A DNA stretch of 64,000 nucleotides from Mycobacterium paragordonae (GTDB lineage Bacteria > Actinomycetota > Actinomycetes > Mycobacteriales > Mycobacteriaceae). The notes beneath the pieces were generated by a model. That model worked only from the letters and a program-made list of their open reading frames with translations. It was not told where the DNA came from and ran no database searches. The DNA is taken from contig NZ_CP025547.1 of the NCBI RefSeq assembly GCF_003614435.1, positions 186,001 through 250,000 of the forward strand, written 5' to 3'. Positions 1 through 8,442 of the stretch are shown here, piece after piece. Position numbers and translations under genes: made by a program. How positions within the stretch are numbered: position 1 is the stretch's first letter; the number at the start of each line of letters is the position of its first letter.

Positions 1-868
1 CATACCAATTCACGCCTGAGACGTCGGCCCCGGTGCGGTCGGCGTAGCGGTCGAGCAACTCTGCGCGGGTGGGGTAGCCGGGCTCGAGCACTGCGGTGCC
101 CATCACAGATGTCGGAACCAGCGGCTCACCCGGCGCGGGATATGAGGTAAGCAGATAACCGACGTCGGCCAGCGGGTCGCCTATGGTGGCGAGCTCCCAG
201 TCCAGCACCGCGGCAATGTGCCCGGTGTTCATGTCGACGATCATGTTGCCGATACGAAAGTCGTTGTGGACGACCGACGTTGCGGATTCCGGTGGCACGT
301 GTGCCTGCAGCCAGTCGTCCAGCGCGGCGAAAGCCTTTGGCACGGTGCCGTCAACCGCGACCAGCGACCGCATCCGCCGCAGCTGGCGAGTGTTGAACCC
401 GTCGGGCTTGCCGAAATCACCGAGCCCTATGTCCAGCCACGACACGTTGTGCAGCGCGGCGAGACTGTCCACCAACGATTCCCCGATGCGCCGGCGCAGC
501 AGTTTGTCATTGCTCGCCGCCGGCGTTGACTCGGTGATGACGGACCCTTCGACGAAATCCATGACGACAAAGGGGACGTCGAGCAGCTCGCCTGCGGCCA
601 CGGTGGCCAGGACGCGGGGAGCCGGAACGGGCGTGTCTGACAGCGCCGCCAATAGTCGTGCCTCCCGCAGCACGTCATGGGCACCCGGTGGCAGCGGCGG
701 CGGCGGTGGGCGGCGAACGACAACCCGCGACGTGCCATCGGAAACCAGGAATGTCAGATTGGAGTGGCCGTCGCCGATCGCTTGCGCGGTTACCGTGTGG
801 CCGCACAGTCCGTGGTCGGCCAGGAAGCGCCCCAGTCGCTGCAGTTCGGCCTCAGACCATGACCACAT
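1..868 (-). CDS. Phosphotransferase family protein (APH/ACAD10-like), C-terminus outside window
   Basis: An open frame of about 289 codons runs off the left edge. The ATG at 868-866 shares its A with the TGA of the preceding gene (TGATG), which indicates translational coupling. The protein has the aminoglycoside-phosphotransferase fold: an N-terminal nucleotide-binding lobe (IGDGHSNLTF, then a VVVRRPP strand), the Brenner-type catalytic segment VVHNDFRIGNMIVD and the metal-binding VLDWELATIGDPLADVGYL. These correspond to the HxDxxxxN and DxE motifs of APH kinases. Proteins of this family sit beside acyl-CoA dehydrogenases in actinobacteria, and ACAD10/11 fusions phosphorylate 4-hydroxyacyl-CoA; that substrate is inference here. 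It is the last visible gene of the leftward acyl-CoA operon. Confidence 0.85.
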   Translation of the reverse strand, partial: MWSWSEAELQRLGRFLADHGLCGHTVTAQAIGDGHSNLTFLVSDGTSRVVVRRPPPPPLPPGAHDVLREARLLAALSDTPVPAPRVLATVAAGELLDVPFVVMDFVEGSVITESTPAASNDKLLRRRIGESLVDSLAALHNVSWLDIGLGDFGKPDGFNTRQLRRMRSLVAVDGTVPKAFAALDDWLQAHVPPESATSVVHNDFRIGNMIVDMNTGHIAAVLDWELATIGDPLADVGYLLTSYPAPGEPLVPTSVMGTAVLEPGYPTRAELLDRYADRTGADVSGVNWY

Positions 869-1800
869 CACGTGTCCAATGCGGCCACATAGTCCAGATA
901 GCTTCCCTGCCAATGTGTCTCGAACTGGCCGGCGCCCTGTTCGCCGTCGATGACGGCGCGGCAGGCGCCCTCCCTGATCACGGTCTGCAGCCGGTCATGG
1001 GTGGGTAGCTCGATCACCCCGAAGACGTCGAGCTCCAGCTCGGTTTCGGCACCGCTGGTGTCGGTCAGCGTCGCATGCAGTCGGCGCTGGCGCATCTGTT
1101 CACCGTATTCGGCGCGGTGGGCGATGTGACGGACCGGGTAGGTCACCCCGTCGCGGACGACGTAACCGGCAAAACCCCATTCGCCCTTGGCGATCCAGAT
1201 CCATCCATTGATTGCCCGGCCCGATTCGGTATAGGCGACGAACCATTTCCAATGGTGTGGCACGCCCCAGTCGCGGACTCCCCAGGAATGATCGCGATGC
1301 CCCATTCGGTCCCACTCAATCCGGCGCCCCGCGACTTCGAGCCCACCTCGCACCCGTCCGGTCTGCTCGATCCGGTTAACCGCGAACCATGAGGGCAGGC
1401 CGTCGGGATTTTCGTGGTAGCTGAAGGCGTCGTGGATGCCGGTGAAGTCGAAATCGATTCGCACATCGTCGTGGTCGTAGGTCAGATGGCAGGTCTTACG
1501 TAGTTGCGGCTGCCTCAGTGTCAGCCCGCCGAAGGAGAATTCATCGAGGTCGGCGTGTTCGGGTATCCGGCCCTGGTGCAGATGCAGGGCGAGCGGTCGA
1601 GAATCCGGTCCCCATATGCACACGTTGTAGCCGGCCTTTCCGCTGCCGGTGAGGTAGAGGTAAACCTGCATGCCGAGTTCTTCCTCCGGCATGATCAGCT
1701 CCCAGAACAGGCTGTCGCGCGTGCGTTCCCCGGCCACCGGTCGATGGCGGAGGTCGTCGGCCGGGCCGAGTCCGGTGTGCGAATGCCCGGTGGCCGTCAC
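868..1800 (-). CDS. CrtC/DUF7064-like hypothetical protein, 310 aa
   Basis: A 310-residue soluble protein with no signal peptide or membrane segment. It has motifs such as YHENPDGLPSWFAVNRIEQ, WDRMGHRDHSWGVRDW and the Trp-rich HHWKWFVAYTESGRAINGW, which recall the hydroxyneurosporene-synthase/DUF7064 beta-barrel family found next to acyl-CoA genes in mycobacteria. The family's reaction is not established. The start overlaps the stop of the upstream crotonase gene by 4 bp and its stop overlaps the phosphotransferase start, so it is cotranscribed. Family assignment is from memory of motifs, not a search. Confidence 0.75.
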   Translation of the reverse strand: MTATGHSHTGLGPADDLRHRPVAGERTRDSLFWELIMPEEELGMQVYLYLTGSGKAGYNVCIWGPDSRPLALHLHQGRIPEHADLDEFSFGGLTLRQPQLRKTCHLTYDHDDVRIDFDFTGIHDAFSYHENPDGLPSWFAVNRIEQTGRVRGGLEVAGRRIEWDRMGHRDHSWGVRDWGVPHHWKWFVAYTESGRAINGWIWIAKGEWGFAGYVVRDGVTYPVRHIAHRAEYGEQMRQRRLHATLTDTSGAETELELDVFGVIELPTHDRLQTVIREGACRAVIDGEQGAGQFETHWQGSYLDYVAALDT

Positions 1801-2642
1801 GGCCCCTCGCCCGTCAGCTTGCTGGCGATCGCCGGCACCTGCATCACCAGCGCCTGTCCGCGGTTGTCCACCTCCAGCGCGGACCGGAAGGAATTGTTCT
1901 CCAGGTTGCGGACCAACGCGTTCTTCGTGGACCGCACGGTGTCATCGGAGTGTTCCGCGATGGTCTCGGCCACCTCGAGCGCCGCGTCGAGCGCGGTCCC
2001 GGTGTCGGTCAGCCGGTCGGCAAGCCCGATCCGGAATGCTTCGGCGGCGCGCACCGTGCGTCCGGTGAATGCCAGCTCCGAGGCCCGGCCAGAGCCGAGC
2101 AACCGCACCAGGTTCCATGACGTACCGAGCTCACCGATGGACAAACCGACCCGCACGAACCCGGCGCTGAAACTGGCGGTGTGGTCGGCGATCCGGATGT
2201 CGGCGGCCAGCGCCAATGACAGACCACCACCGGCCGCCGGACCGCTCACCGCGGCGATCACCGGGTACGGCAGCGCACGCAGCCCGGTGGACCCGGATGC
2301 CGCGGTTTCGATCAGATCGGTGAACTCCGACACCGACATCCGGGTCAAGACGTCGACCTCTTCCAGGTCGAAGCCGGTGCAGAACGCCTTGCCGCCCGCC
2401 CCCGTGACGATCAACGCCCGCAGCGGCGCATGTCGCAATGTGACAGTGGCCCAGGCGATTTCACCGAACATCTCGATGGTCTGCGAATTCGCACGATCTG
2501 GACGGTTCACCGACATCACCACGATGCCGGGACGGCATTCGTCGAAGGCCAGGGTGCGGGCGGTGCGCAGCTCGTCGAGCACATCGGCCAGCGGGCGCCG
2601 CGACACCCGATTCCAGTGCGTGGTGGCGGTGCTCATGCTCAC
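1797..2642 (-). CDS. Enoyl-CoA hydratase/isomerase family protein (divergent active site)
   Basis: A 281-residue crotonase-fold protein. The oxyanion-hole segments are present: NRPDRANS, then GAGGKAFCTGFDLEE (about residue 85) and SGPAAGGGLSLALAADIRIA (about 135). The two catalytic glutamates of classical enoyl-CoA hydratase are absent: Ser replaces Glu in GGGLSLA, and FVRVGLSIGELGTSW replaces the GxPE segment. It may therefore be an isomerase, hydrolase or another crotonase-type activity. It overlaps both neighbours by 4 bp and resembles the next gene upstream, so the two probably arose by duplication. Confidence 0.85.
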   Translation of the reverse strand: MSMSTATTHWNRVSRRPLADVLDELRTARTLAFDECRPGIVVMSVNRPDRANSQTIEMFGEIAWATVTLRHAPLRALIVTGAGGKAFCTGFDLEEVDVLTRMSVSEFTDLIETAASGSTGLRALPYPVIAAVSGPAAGGGLSLALAADIRIADHTASFSAGFVRVGLSIGELGTSWNLVRLLGSGRASELAFTGRTVRAAEAFRIGLADRLTDTGTALDAALEVAETIAEHSDDTVRSTKNALVRNLENNSFRSALEVDNRGQALVMQVPAIASKLTGEGP

Positions 2643-3451
2643 CGCCCGGCGAAGTTCGGTGCGCGCTTGGCTTTGAAGGCTTCCAGGGCCTCGGTCATGT
2701 CGTCACAGCGCGTCAGCAATGCCTGCCCGCGGTTTTCCAGCTCCAACGCGGCCGCGAAGGAGGCAACCTCCATGTTGGCCTGCAAAGCCCGTTTGGACAC
2801 CCGGATGCCGCCGGGGGAGTTGGCGCAGATCTGGCCCGCCATGGCCAGCGTTTGATCGAGCAGGTCGTCGGAACCCGTCACCCGGTTGAGCAGGCCCAGC
2901 CGTTCCGCCTCTTTGGCATCGACCACGCGGCCGGTGAATCCGATCTCGGCGGCCGCCGACGGACCGATCAGGCGGGGCAGCAACCACGAGGTACCCAGAT
3001 CGCCCGCCGAGAGCCCGATCCGGACAAATGCGGCATTGAACTTCGCCGCCGGTGATCCGAGCCGGATGTCGGCCATCAGGGTCAGCGACATGCCGCCGCC
3101 GGCTGCCGGGCCATTGACCGCGGCGATCACCGGAACCGGGATGCCCCGCACGGCTGCGAGCGCGCGGGCGGCCCGCTCCTGGCGGTCGAGCATGCCCAGG
3201 GCGCCCAGCGACGGCAGCTCTTCGGCTTCGTGGAGGTCGTACCCGGCGCAGAACGCCCGACCCGCACCCGTCAGGATCACCACCCGCACGTCACGGTCGT
3301 CTGAGATCGCGCGCGCGACCGATTCCAGTTCGTCGAACATGGTCACCGTCATCGCGTTGTAGCGGTCGGGCCGGTTCAGTGTCAGCTGGACGACGCCGGC
3401 CGCGGGTTGCTCGAGAAGCAACGTCTCATAACGCCGTTGGAGATCGATCAT
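2639..3451 (-). CDS. Enoyl-CoA hydratase/isomerase family protein (paralogue of preceding gene)
   Basis: A 270-residue crotonase-fold protein with NRPDRYNAM, GAGRAFCAGYDLHE and GPAAGGGMSLTLMADIR. Like its downstream neighbour it has Ser instead of the first catalytic Glu and FVRIGLSAGDLGTSW instead of the second Glu region, so a standard hydratase mechanism is unlikely. A conserved acidic residue in G(E/D)LGTSW in both paralogues is a candidate replacement. The GTG/ATG-proximal region lies 15 bp after the upstream crotonase stop. Together with that gene the operon holds three crotonase-fold enzymes. Confidence 0.85.
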   Translation of the reverse strand: MIDLQRRYETLLLEQPAAGVVQLTLNRPDRYNAMTVTMFDELESVARAISDDRDVRVVILTGAGRAFCAGYDLHEAEELPSLGALGMLDRQERAARALAAVRGIPVPVIAAVNGPAAGGGMSLTLMADIRLGSPAAKFNAAFVRIGLSAGDLGTSWLLPRLIGPSAAAEIGFTGRVVDAKEAERLGLLNRVTGSDDLLDQTLAMAGQICANSPGGIRVSKRALQANMEVASFAAALELENRGQALLTRCDDMTEALEAFKAKRAPNFAGR

Positions 3452-3466
3452 CGGAGTTCTTTCTGA

Positions 3467-4246
3467 TCAGACGAATTCGGGAGAGCGCTTGTCGATAAAC
3501 GCGCGCAGCCCTTCGGCCGCCTCGCCGCGCTCGAACAACTCGTTGACTTGTTCGGCCTCATAGCGCAGCCCCTCGGAAAGCGGTCGGTCATACGCCGCGT
3601 CCACCGTCCGGACGACCGCGCGCTGCGCGGGCGACGAGGCGGCACACAACTCGCGGGCCAATTCCCGCGCGGTGTCCAGAGCTGTCCCGGCGGGCACCAG
3701 GCGGTCGACAAGGCCGATGCGGAGCGCTTCCTCGGCGTCCACCTCCCGGCCGGTGAGCATGATGTCCAGCGACCGTCCGCGGCCGACCAGCCGGGGCAGC
3801 CGCTGCGTGCCGCCGGCCCCGGGAATGAGGCCGAGCTTGACCTCGGGCAGACCGAGTCGCGCAGACGAACCGGCGACACGCAATGAGCACGCCATCGCCA
3901 GTTCAAGTCCGCCGCCCAGGGCGAGCCCGTCGACGGCGGCCACCGACACCGCCGGGTGGTTGGCCAGGCGTTCGACGGCTCCACGCAGGGCATCCCCGTA
4001 GGCGCCGAACGATGCCGCGTCCACCGTCGACATGTGCTTGATGTCGGCGCCGGCGGCGAAGAAGCCAGGCAACGCCGAGGACACCACGATGACCTTCGCG
4101 GGCAACGCGTCGGCGGCATCGAGTCCTTTGTGCAGCCCCTCGATGATCGCCGGTCCCAATGCGTTTGCCGGCGGGCGGTTGAGCTTGATTTCGACCACCG
4201 CTCCCGCAATGTGCAGGCTTACCGGTGAACCGTTGTCGGACAGCAT
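3467..4246 (-). CDS. Enoyl-CoA hydratase (canonical catalytic residues)
   Basis: A 259-residue crotonase-family protein. Both classical glutamates can be seen: in LGGGLELAMACS and in LGLPEVKLGLIPGAGGTQRL. The N-terminal oxyanion segment is PGFFAAGADI (about residue 60). It should hydrate 2-enoyl-CoA to 3-hydroxyacyl-CoA in the cytosol. The gene is separated from the SDR upstream by 42 bp and from the next crotonase by 15 bp. Of the three crotonases in the operon, this is the one expected to catalyse the standard beta-oxidation step. Confidence 0.92.
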   Translation of the reverse strand: MLSDNGSPVSLHIAGAVVEIKLNRPPANALGPAIIEGLHKGLDAADALPAKVIVVSSALPGFFAAGADIKHMSTVDAASFGAYGDALRGAVERLANHPAVSVAAVDGLALGGGLELAMACSLRVAGSSARLGLPEVKLGLIPGAGGTQRLPRLVGRGRSLDIMLTGREVDAEEALRIGLVDRLVPAGTALDTARELARELCAASSPAQRAVVRTVDAAYDRPLSEGLRYEAEQVNELFERGEAAEGLRAFIDKRSPEFV

Positions 4247-4288
4247 CGTTGATGTACCTCCTGGATTTCTGTGCGGGCGGCCGGACCG

Positions 4289-5047
4289 TCAGGCCATGGT
4301 GAGGCCACCGCTGACCGACAGCGTCTGACCGGTGATGTATTCGGCGGCGTCGGAGGCGAAAAAGGCGACCGCGGCGGCGATGTCCGACGGCTGCGCCAGC
4401 CGCTTCATCGGCACCGAGCGGGTCATCCCGCCGATGACCTTGTCGGCGTCCTGCCCGGAGGTATCGGCGAACTTGCGCAGCGCCGGCGTGTCGGTCGGGC
4501 CGGGGCAGACGGTGTTCACCGTCACCCCTTTGGTCGCCACCTCGCGTGCCAGTGTCTTGGTGAACGCGATGATGCCGCCCTTGGCCCCGGAATACACTGC
4601 CTCCAGCGATGATCCGACGCGGCCGGCGTCCGAACCGATGTTGATCACCCGTCCGAATCCGCGCTCCACCATGCCGGGGACGACGGTGTGCATAACGCGC
4701 AGCTGGCCCTTGAAGTTGATCTCGAGGATCTTGTCCCAGAAGTCCTCTGAGGTTTTCAGGAACGGCATGAAGTCGTCCCAGCCGGCGTTGTTCACCACGA
4801 CTTCGATGTCGCCGAGCTCGGCAGCGACGGTTCTGACGGCGTCGTGCACCGACGCGGTGTCGGTGACGTCCACGCGGACGGCGATCGCTTCGCCGCCGGC
4901 TTCTGCAATGCGCTTGGCTGTGGCTTCGGCCGCCTCCAGATTGAGGTCGGCGACGGCGACCCGAAATCCATTGGCTGCAAGAGTTTCCGAGATACCCTGG
5001 CCGATGCCTTGGGCTCCACCGGTGACGAACGCGACGCGGTTGCTCAT
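4289..5047 (-). CDS. Short-chain dehydrogenase/reductase, BadH-like
   Basis: A 252-residue classical SDR. The NAD(P) motif TGGAQGIGQG lies at about residue 9, NNAG at about 87, catalytic Ser in NIGSDAG and YSGAK at about 153. The C-terminus EYITGQTLSVSGGLTMA is typical of FabG/BadH types. Sequence style recalls 2-hydroxycyclohexanecarboxyl-CoA dehydrogenase (BadH), which would fit alicyclic acid catabolism, but substrate is inferred only. Asp at the end of the second strand (VAVADLN) suggests NAD preference. It lies between the HMG-CoA-lyase-like gene and the hydratase. Confidence 0.9.
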   Translation of the reverse strand: MSNRVAFVTGGAQGIGQGISETLAANGFRVAVADLNLEAAEATAKRIAEAGGEAIAVRVDVTDTASVHDAVRTVAAELGDIEVVVNNAGWDDFMPFLKTSEDFWDKILEINFKGQLRVMHTVVPGMVERGFGRVINIGSDAGRVGSSLEAVYSGAKGGIIAFTKTLAREVATKGVTVNTVCPGPTDTPALRKFADTSGQDADKVIGGMTRSVPMKRLAQPSDIAAAVAFFASDAAEYITGQTLSVSGGLTMA

Positions 5048-5081
5048 GTGTTCTCTCCTTTGAGACGAGTGATGGGAGGGT

Positions 5082-6020
5082 CTAGCGGCAGGACGGAGCG
5101 TCCGGGTTCGGCGCCCAGTCGATCGGACCGGCGACGATCGAGTGACTGGTCAGTTTGCGGCCGAGCACGTTCTGGGCCGCGCGGGCGGCGTCGATCATCG
5201 CGGGAAGCGACACCCCGGTGGACACACCCATCTCCTCGAACATGCTGATCAGATCTTCGGATGCGATATTTCCGGTCGAACCGGCCGGCACCGGGCAGCC
5301 ACCGAGTTCACCGAAGCTGGATTCGAAGCTGGTGCAGCCAACCTGCAAGGCGGCGTATGCGTTGGCCAAGCCCTGGCCGCGGGTGTTGTGGAAGTGGGCG
5401 GTGACCTCGACACCGGGGAGTCGCTCGATGGCAGCGGCGAAGAACTCACCGACATAGGCGGGGTTAGCCATTCCGGTGGTGTCGCCGAAGCCGATCTCGG
5501 TGGCGCCCGCGGCGGCGAACTGTTCGGCTATGTCGAGCACCCGCTGCAGGGGCACCTTACCCTCGAATGGACAACCGTAGGACGTGGCGATGACGGCAGC
5601 GCAGCGCAGGTCTTCGGCAACGATGCGCTTGGCGATGATCTCGTTGTCGGCCATCGACTCGGCGATGGTCCGGTTCACGTTCTTCTTGTTGTGTGTCTCT
5701 GATGCACTGACGAAAATCGCCACTTCGGAGAATGTTTCGCGTACCTTCAGCGCATTGTCCAGTCCCTTGCTGTTGGGCACCAGGACCATCAGCGAGACGT
5801 AATCGGGCACTTGGATGCCACGTAACACCGCGACGCCGTCCGACAGCTGCGGGATGACGTCGGGTCGCACGAAGCTGGCGACCTCGATGCGGCGCAGCCC
5901 GGTGTGGGCCAGTCGGTTGATCAGGTCGATCTTGTCGTCGGTGGCGATGGTTTCTGGTTCGTTCTGGAAGCCGTCGCGCGGACCTACCTCGCGGATTTCG
6001 ACGTGGGCGGGCAACTTCAC
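5082..6020 (-). CDS. Hydroxymethylglutaryl-CoA lyase family protein
   Basis: A 312-residue TIM-barrel enzyme of the HMG-CoA lyase/DRE-metallolyase family. Diagnostic segments are REVGPRDGFQNE at the N-terminus, the metal-site HFHNTRGQGLANA (about residue 210) and GELGGCPVPAGSTGNIASEDL, which is the cysteine loop signature of HMG-CoA lyases. It should cleave a 3-hydroxy-3-methyl-type acyl-CoA to acetyl-CoA plus a ketoacid. Its start overlaps the CoA-transferase stop by 4 bp. Presence in the operon suggests a branched or ring-derived substrate rather than a simple fatty acid. Confidence 0.9.
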   Translation of the reverse strand: MKLPAHVEIREVGPRDGFQNEPETIATDDKIDLINRLAHTGLRRIEVASFVRPDVIPQLSDGVAVLRGIQVPDYVSLMVLVPNSKGLDNALKVRETFSEVAIFVSASETHNKKNVNRTIAESMADNEIIAKRIVAEDLRCAAVIATSYGCPFEGKVPLQRVLDIAEQFAAAGATEIGFGDTTGMANPAYVGEFFAAAIERLPGVEVTAHFHNTRGQGLANAYAALQVGCTSFESSFGELGGCPVPAGSTGNIASEDLISMFEEMGVSTGVSLPAMIDAARAAQNVLGRKLTSHSIVAGPIDWAPNPDAPSCR

Positions 6021-7243
6021 AGTAGCGTCCTTTCCTGGTCGAGCTGGTTACGGAACTCGGGTGCGGCGATTGCGGTCAGCCTGCGTGCGCGCTCCCCGAG
6101 ACTGCAGCCGCGCAGGTGCGCCGTGCCGTATTCGGTGACGACCGTGTCGACGTCTGAGCGCCCGGTGGTGACCACGCCGCCTTCGAGCGTGGTCTTGATG
6201 GTGGAGGCGCCGCGCGAGGTTGCCCGGACCGCGATGATGGATCGCTTGCCGGTCAAAGCGGCGGCCCTGGTGAAATCCACCTGGCCGCCGACTGCGCCGA
6301 CGTATACGCCGCGGCTGACCTCGGCGCCGATCTGGCCACTGAGGTCGACCTCGACGGCGAAGTTGACCGACACCAGCGAATGCAGTCGTGAAAGCACCTG
6401 TGGCGCATGGGTATAGCTGGTGGGAAGGAAACGCACGGGCAGGTCGGTCACCCGCCGGTACAGTCCTGCCGATCCCAGCGCGGTCCCGACGACAGCCAGG
6501 TAAGTGTCGATCTCTTTACGGGCGCCGGTAGCCACACCCTTGTCGATCAGCCTGAGCAGGCCGTCGGTGATCATCCCGGTGTGCACGCCCAGGTCCTCGT
6601 GGCCCATGAGGGCGTCGATCACCGCGGATCCCAACGACCCGACGCCCAGTTGAATGGTGTCTCCGTCGTCGATGAGTTCAGCGATCCGGGCGGCGATCAC
6701 ACGGTCGGCCTCGTTGGGGGCTCGTACCGTATCCTCGGGCAGCGCGCGGTCGGTGGAGATGGTGGCGGCGAACCGCTCGACAGGTATCCGCGGGGTTCCC
6801 AGGGTGGCCGGCATCTGCGCGTTGATCTCTGCGATCAGCACCGGCGTGTGGGGAATGGCGTCGGCGACATAGTCGACGCCGACACCGAGAGAGCACATCC
6901 CGTCGGCGTCGGGCGGTGACACCTGCACCAGACCGACATCGCAGGGCAGCAGGTGTTCGGCGAACATGCGTGGCAGCGCCGAGTAGTGGCATGGCACCAC
7001 ATCGAGGCGCCCCGACCTGCTGAGCTCTCGCAGCTCACCAAGCCCGCCGTAGGAGACCATCGACACCGCATCGGGCATGCTCACGGCGAGTTGGTCGTTC
7101 CAGCTCAACCCGGTGAAAACTCGAAACGGGCCGATTTGCCCGCTCTGCTCGATCAACGCATCGACCAGGGGACGTGGCTCCGCGGCAGCCTGACCCCACC
7201 AGACGCCGGCGCCAGCCGTCAGATACTCGCGGAAATCGATCAC
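6017..7243 (-). CDS. Acetyl-CoA hydrolase/transferase family (4-hydroxybutyrate CoA-transferase-like)
   Basis: A 408-residue family I CoA-transferase. Recognisable blocks are DVGLVQVSPPDADGMCSLGVGVDY, IQLGVGSLGSAVIDAL and VNFAVEVDLSGQIGAE, the last containing the glutamate that forms the CoA thioester. The likely start is the GTG at 7243, which overlaps the thiolase stop (GTGA); a longer frame to 7294 would overlap the thiolase end and is less plausible. It would activate the organic acid substrate or recycle CoA from acetyl-CoA. Confidence 0.9.
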   Translation of the reverse strand: MIDFREYLTAGAGVWWGQAAAEPRPLVDALIEQSGQIGPFRVFTGLSWNDQLAVSMPDAVSMVSYGGLGELRELSRSGRLDVVPCHYSALPRMFAEHLLPCDVGLVQVSPPDADGMCSLGVGVDYVADAIPHTPVLIAEINAQMPATLGTPRIPVERFAATISTDRALPEDTVRAPNEADRVIAARIAELIDDGDTIQLGVGSLGSAVIDALMGHEDLGVHTGMITDGLLRLIDKGVATGARKEIDTYLAVVGTALGSAGLYRRVTDLPVRFLPTSYTHAPQVLSRLHSLVSVNFAVEVDLSGQIGAEVSRGVYVGAVGGQVDFTRAAALTGKRSIIAVRATSRGASTIKTTLEGGVVTTGRSDVDTVVTEYGTAHLRGCSLGERARRLTAIAAPEFRNQLDQERTLL

Positions 7244-8442
7244 GCGGGTACCCGCTGGATGAGCGTTCCGGTCCCCAGACCGCCGCCGCAGCACATCGTC
7301 ACCAGGCCGAGGTCGGCCTCGCGGCGCTCGAGTTCAGCGACAAGGGTGGCGATGAGCCTGGCCCCGGTCGCGCCGACGGCGTGACCGAGCGCGATGGCGC
7401 CACCGTTGACGTTCACCCGTTCGACATCGGGGCGCAGCTCGCGTTGCCAGGCCAGCACCACCGAGGAGAACGCCTCGTTGACTTCGAACAGATCGATGTC
7501 GTCGATGTTGAGATGGTTGCGCTGCAACAACTTCCGCGTCGCTGGGATCGGCCCGGTCAGCATGATGATCGGATCGACACCGACGGTGGTCTGGTCGACG
7601 ATGCGGGCACGCGGGCGCAACCCGAGCCGACGGGCGGCGTCCCCGGAGCACAGCAGCACCGCGGCCGCGCCATCGCTGATCGGCGACGACGACCCGGCGG
7701 TGATGCGTCCACCGCCCTTGCGGAACGCCGGCTTGAGGTTGGCCAGCGTCTCCACCGTGGTCTCCGCGCGTACGCATTGGTCTGCATAACGGACCTGGCC
7801 GTCGAGGGTCATCGGCACCATCTCGGCGACGAACCGGCCGTCGGCGATGGCCTTGGCGGCGTTCTGGTGGGAACGCGCGGCGAAGGCGTCCATCTCCTCG
7901 CGGCCCAACTGCCAGCGGTCGGCGATCAGCTCGGCGCTTTCACCCTGGTGCACAAAGGCGTAGCGGTCGCGCAACTCGGCTGTCCAGGGATCGCCGTAGA
8001 GTTCGGAGATCTTGCCGGGAGAGTCGATGGGGACGTGGCCCATGTGCTCGACGCCACCGGCTATCACAATGTCGTGAGTGCCGGAGGCCACCAGCGCCGC
8101 CCCCATTTCCACCGCGGTCTGCGCCGAGCCGCAGCGCCGGTCGAGCGTGGTGGCCGGGACTTCGGGCGGATACCCGGCCTGCAGCCAGGCGTTGCGTCCG
8201 ATGTTGCGTGACTGCTCACCAAACGGGGCGGTGCAACCGATCACCAGGTCTTCGACCAGTTCCGGCTCGACCCCGCTGCGCGCGATCAGCTCGGTGTAGC
8301 AGGCGGCCAGCATCGCGTTGGGGTGGATGTCGCGGTACCAGCCACGTTCGGGATGTGACTTGCCGGTGGGTGTGCGTACGGCTTCGGCGATGTAGACCTC
8401 GCGGCCTGTCGAGGCGAACGGCCCCGTCACGGTGTGGCTCAT
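7240..8442 (-). CDS. Thiolase (acetyl-CoA C-acyltransferase)
   Basis: A 400-residue thiolase. The nucleophilic Cys is in DRRCGSAQTAV (about residue 95), the second signature is GGAIALGHAVGATGARL and the C-terminal acid/base Cys is in MCCGGGLGTG. The start is ATG at 8442, joined to the stop of the upstream SDR as TGATG; the open frame extends further upstream to 8829 but that part is antisense-like overlap with the SDR. It provides the thiolytic last step of the pathway in the cytosol. Confidence 0.93.
   Translation of the reverse strand: MSHTVTGPFASTGREVYIAEAVRTPTGKSHPERGWYRDIHPNAMLAACYTELIARSGVEPELVEDLVIGCTAPFGEQSRNIGRNAWLQAGYPPEVPATTLDRRCGSAQTAVEMGAALVASGTHDIVIAGGVEHMGHVPIDSPGKISELYGDPWTAELRDRYAFVHQGESAELIADRWQLGREEMDAFAARSHQNAAKAIADGRFVAEMVPMTLDGQVRYADQCVRAETTVETLANLKPAFRKGGGRITAGSSSPISDGAAAVLLCSGDAARRLGLRPRARIVDQTTVGVDPIIMLTGPIPATRKLLQRNHLNIDDIDLFEVNEAFSSVVLAWQRELRPDVERVNVNGGAIALGHAVGATGARLIATLVAELERREADLGLVTMCCGGGLGTGTLIQRVPA

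Noticed and set aside
1504..2676. Long plus-strand open frame of 390 codons over the crotonase genes
   Set aside because: It is antisense to well-supported enoyl-CoA hydratase genes, has no recognisable motif and is Ser/Arg/Pro-rich as expected for the opposite strand of GC-rich coding DNA.
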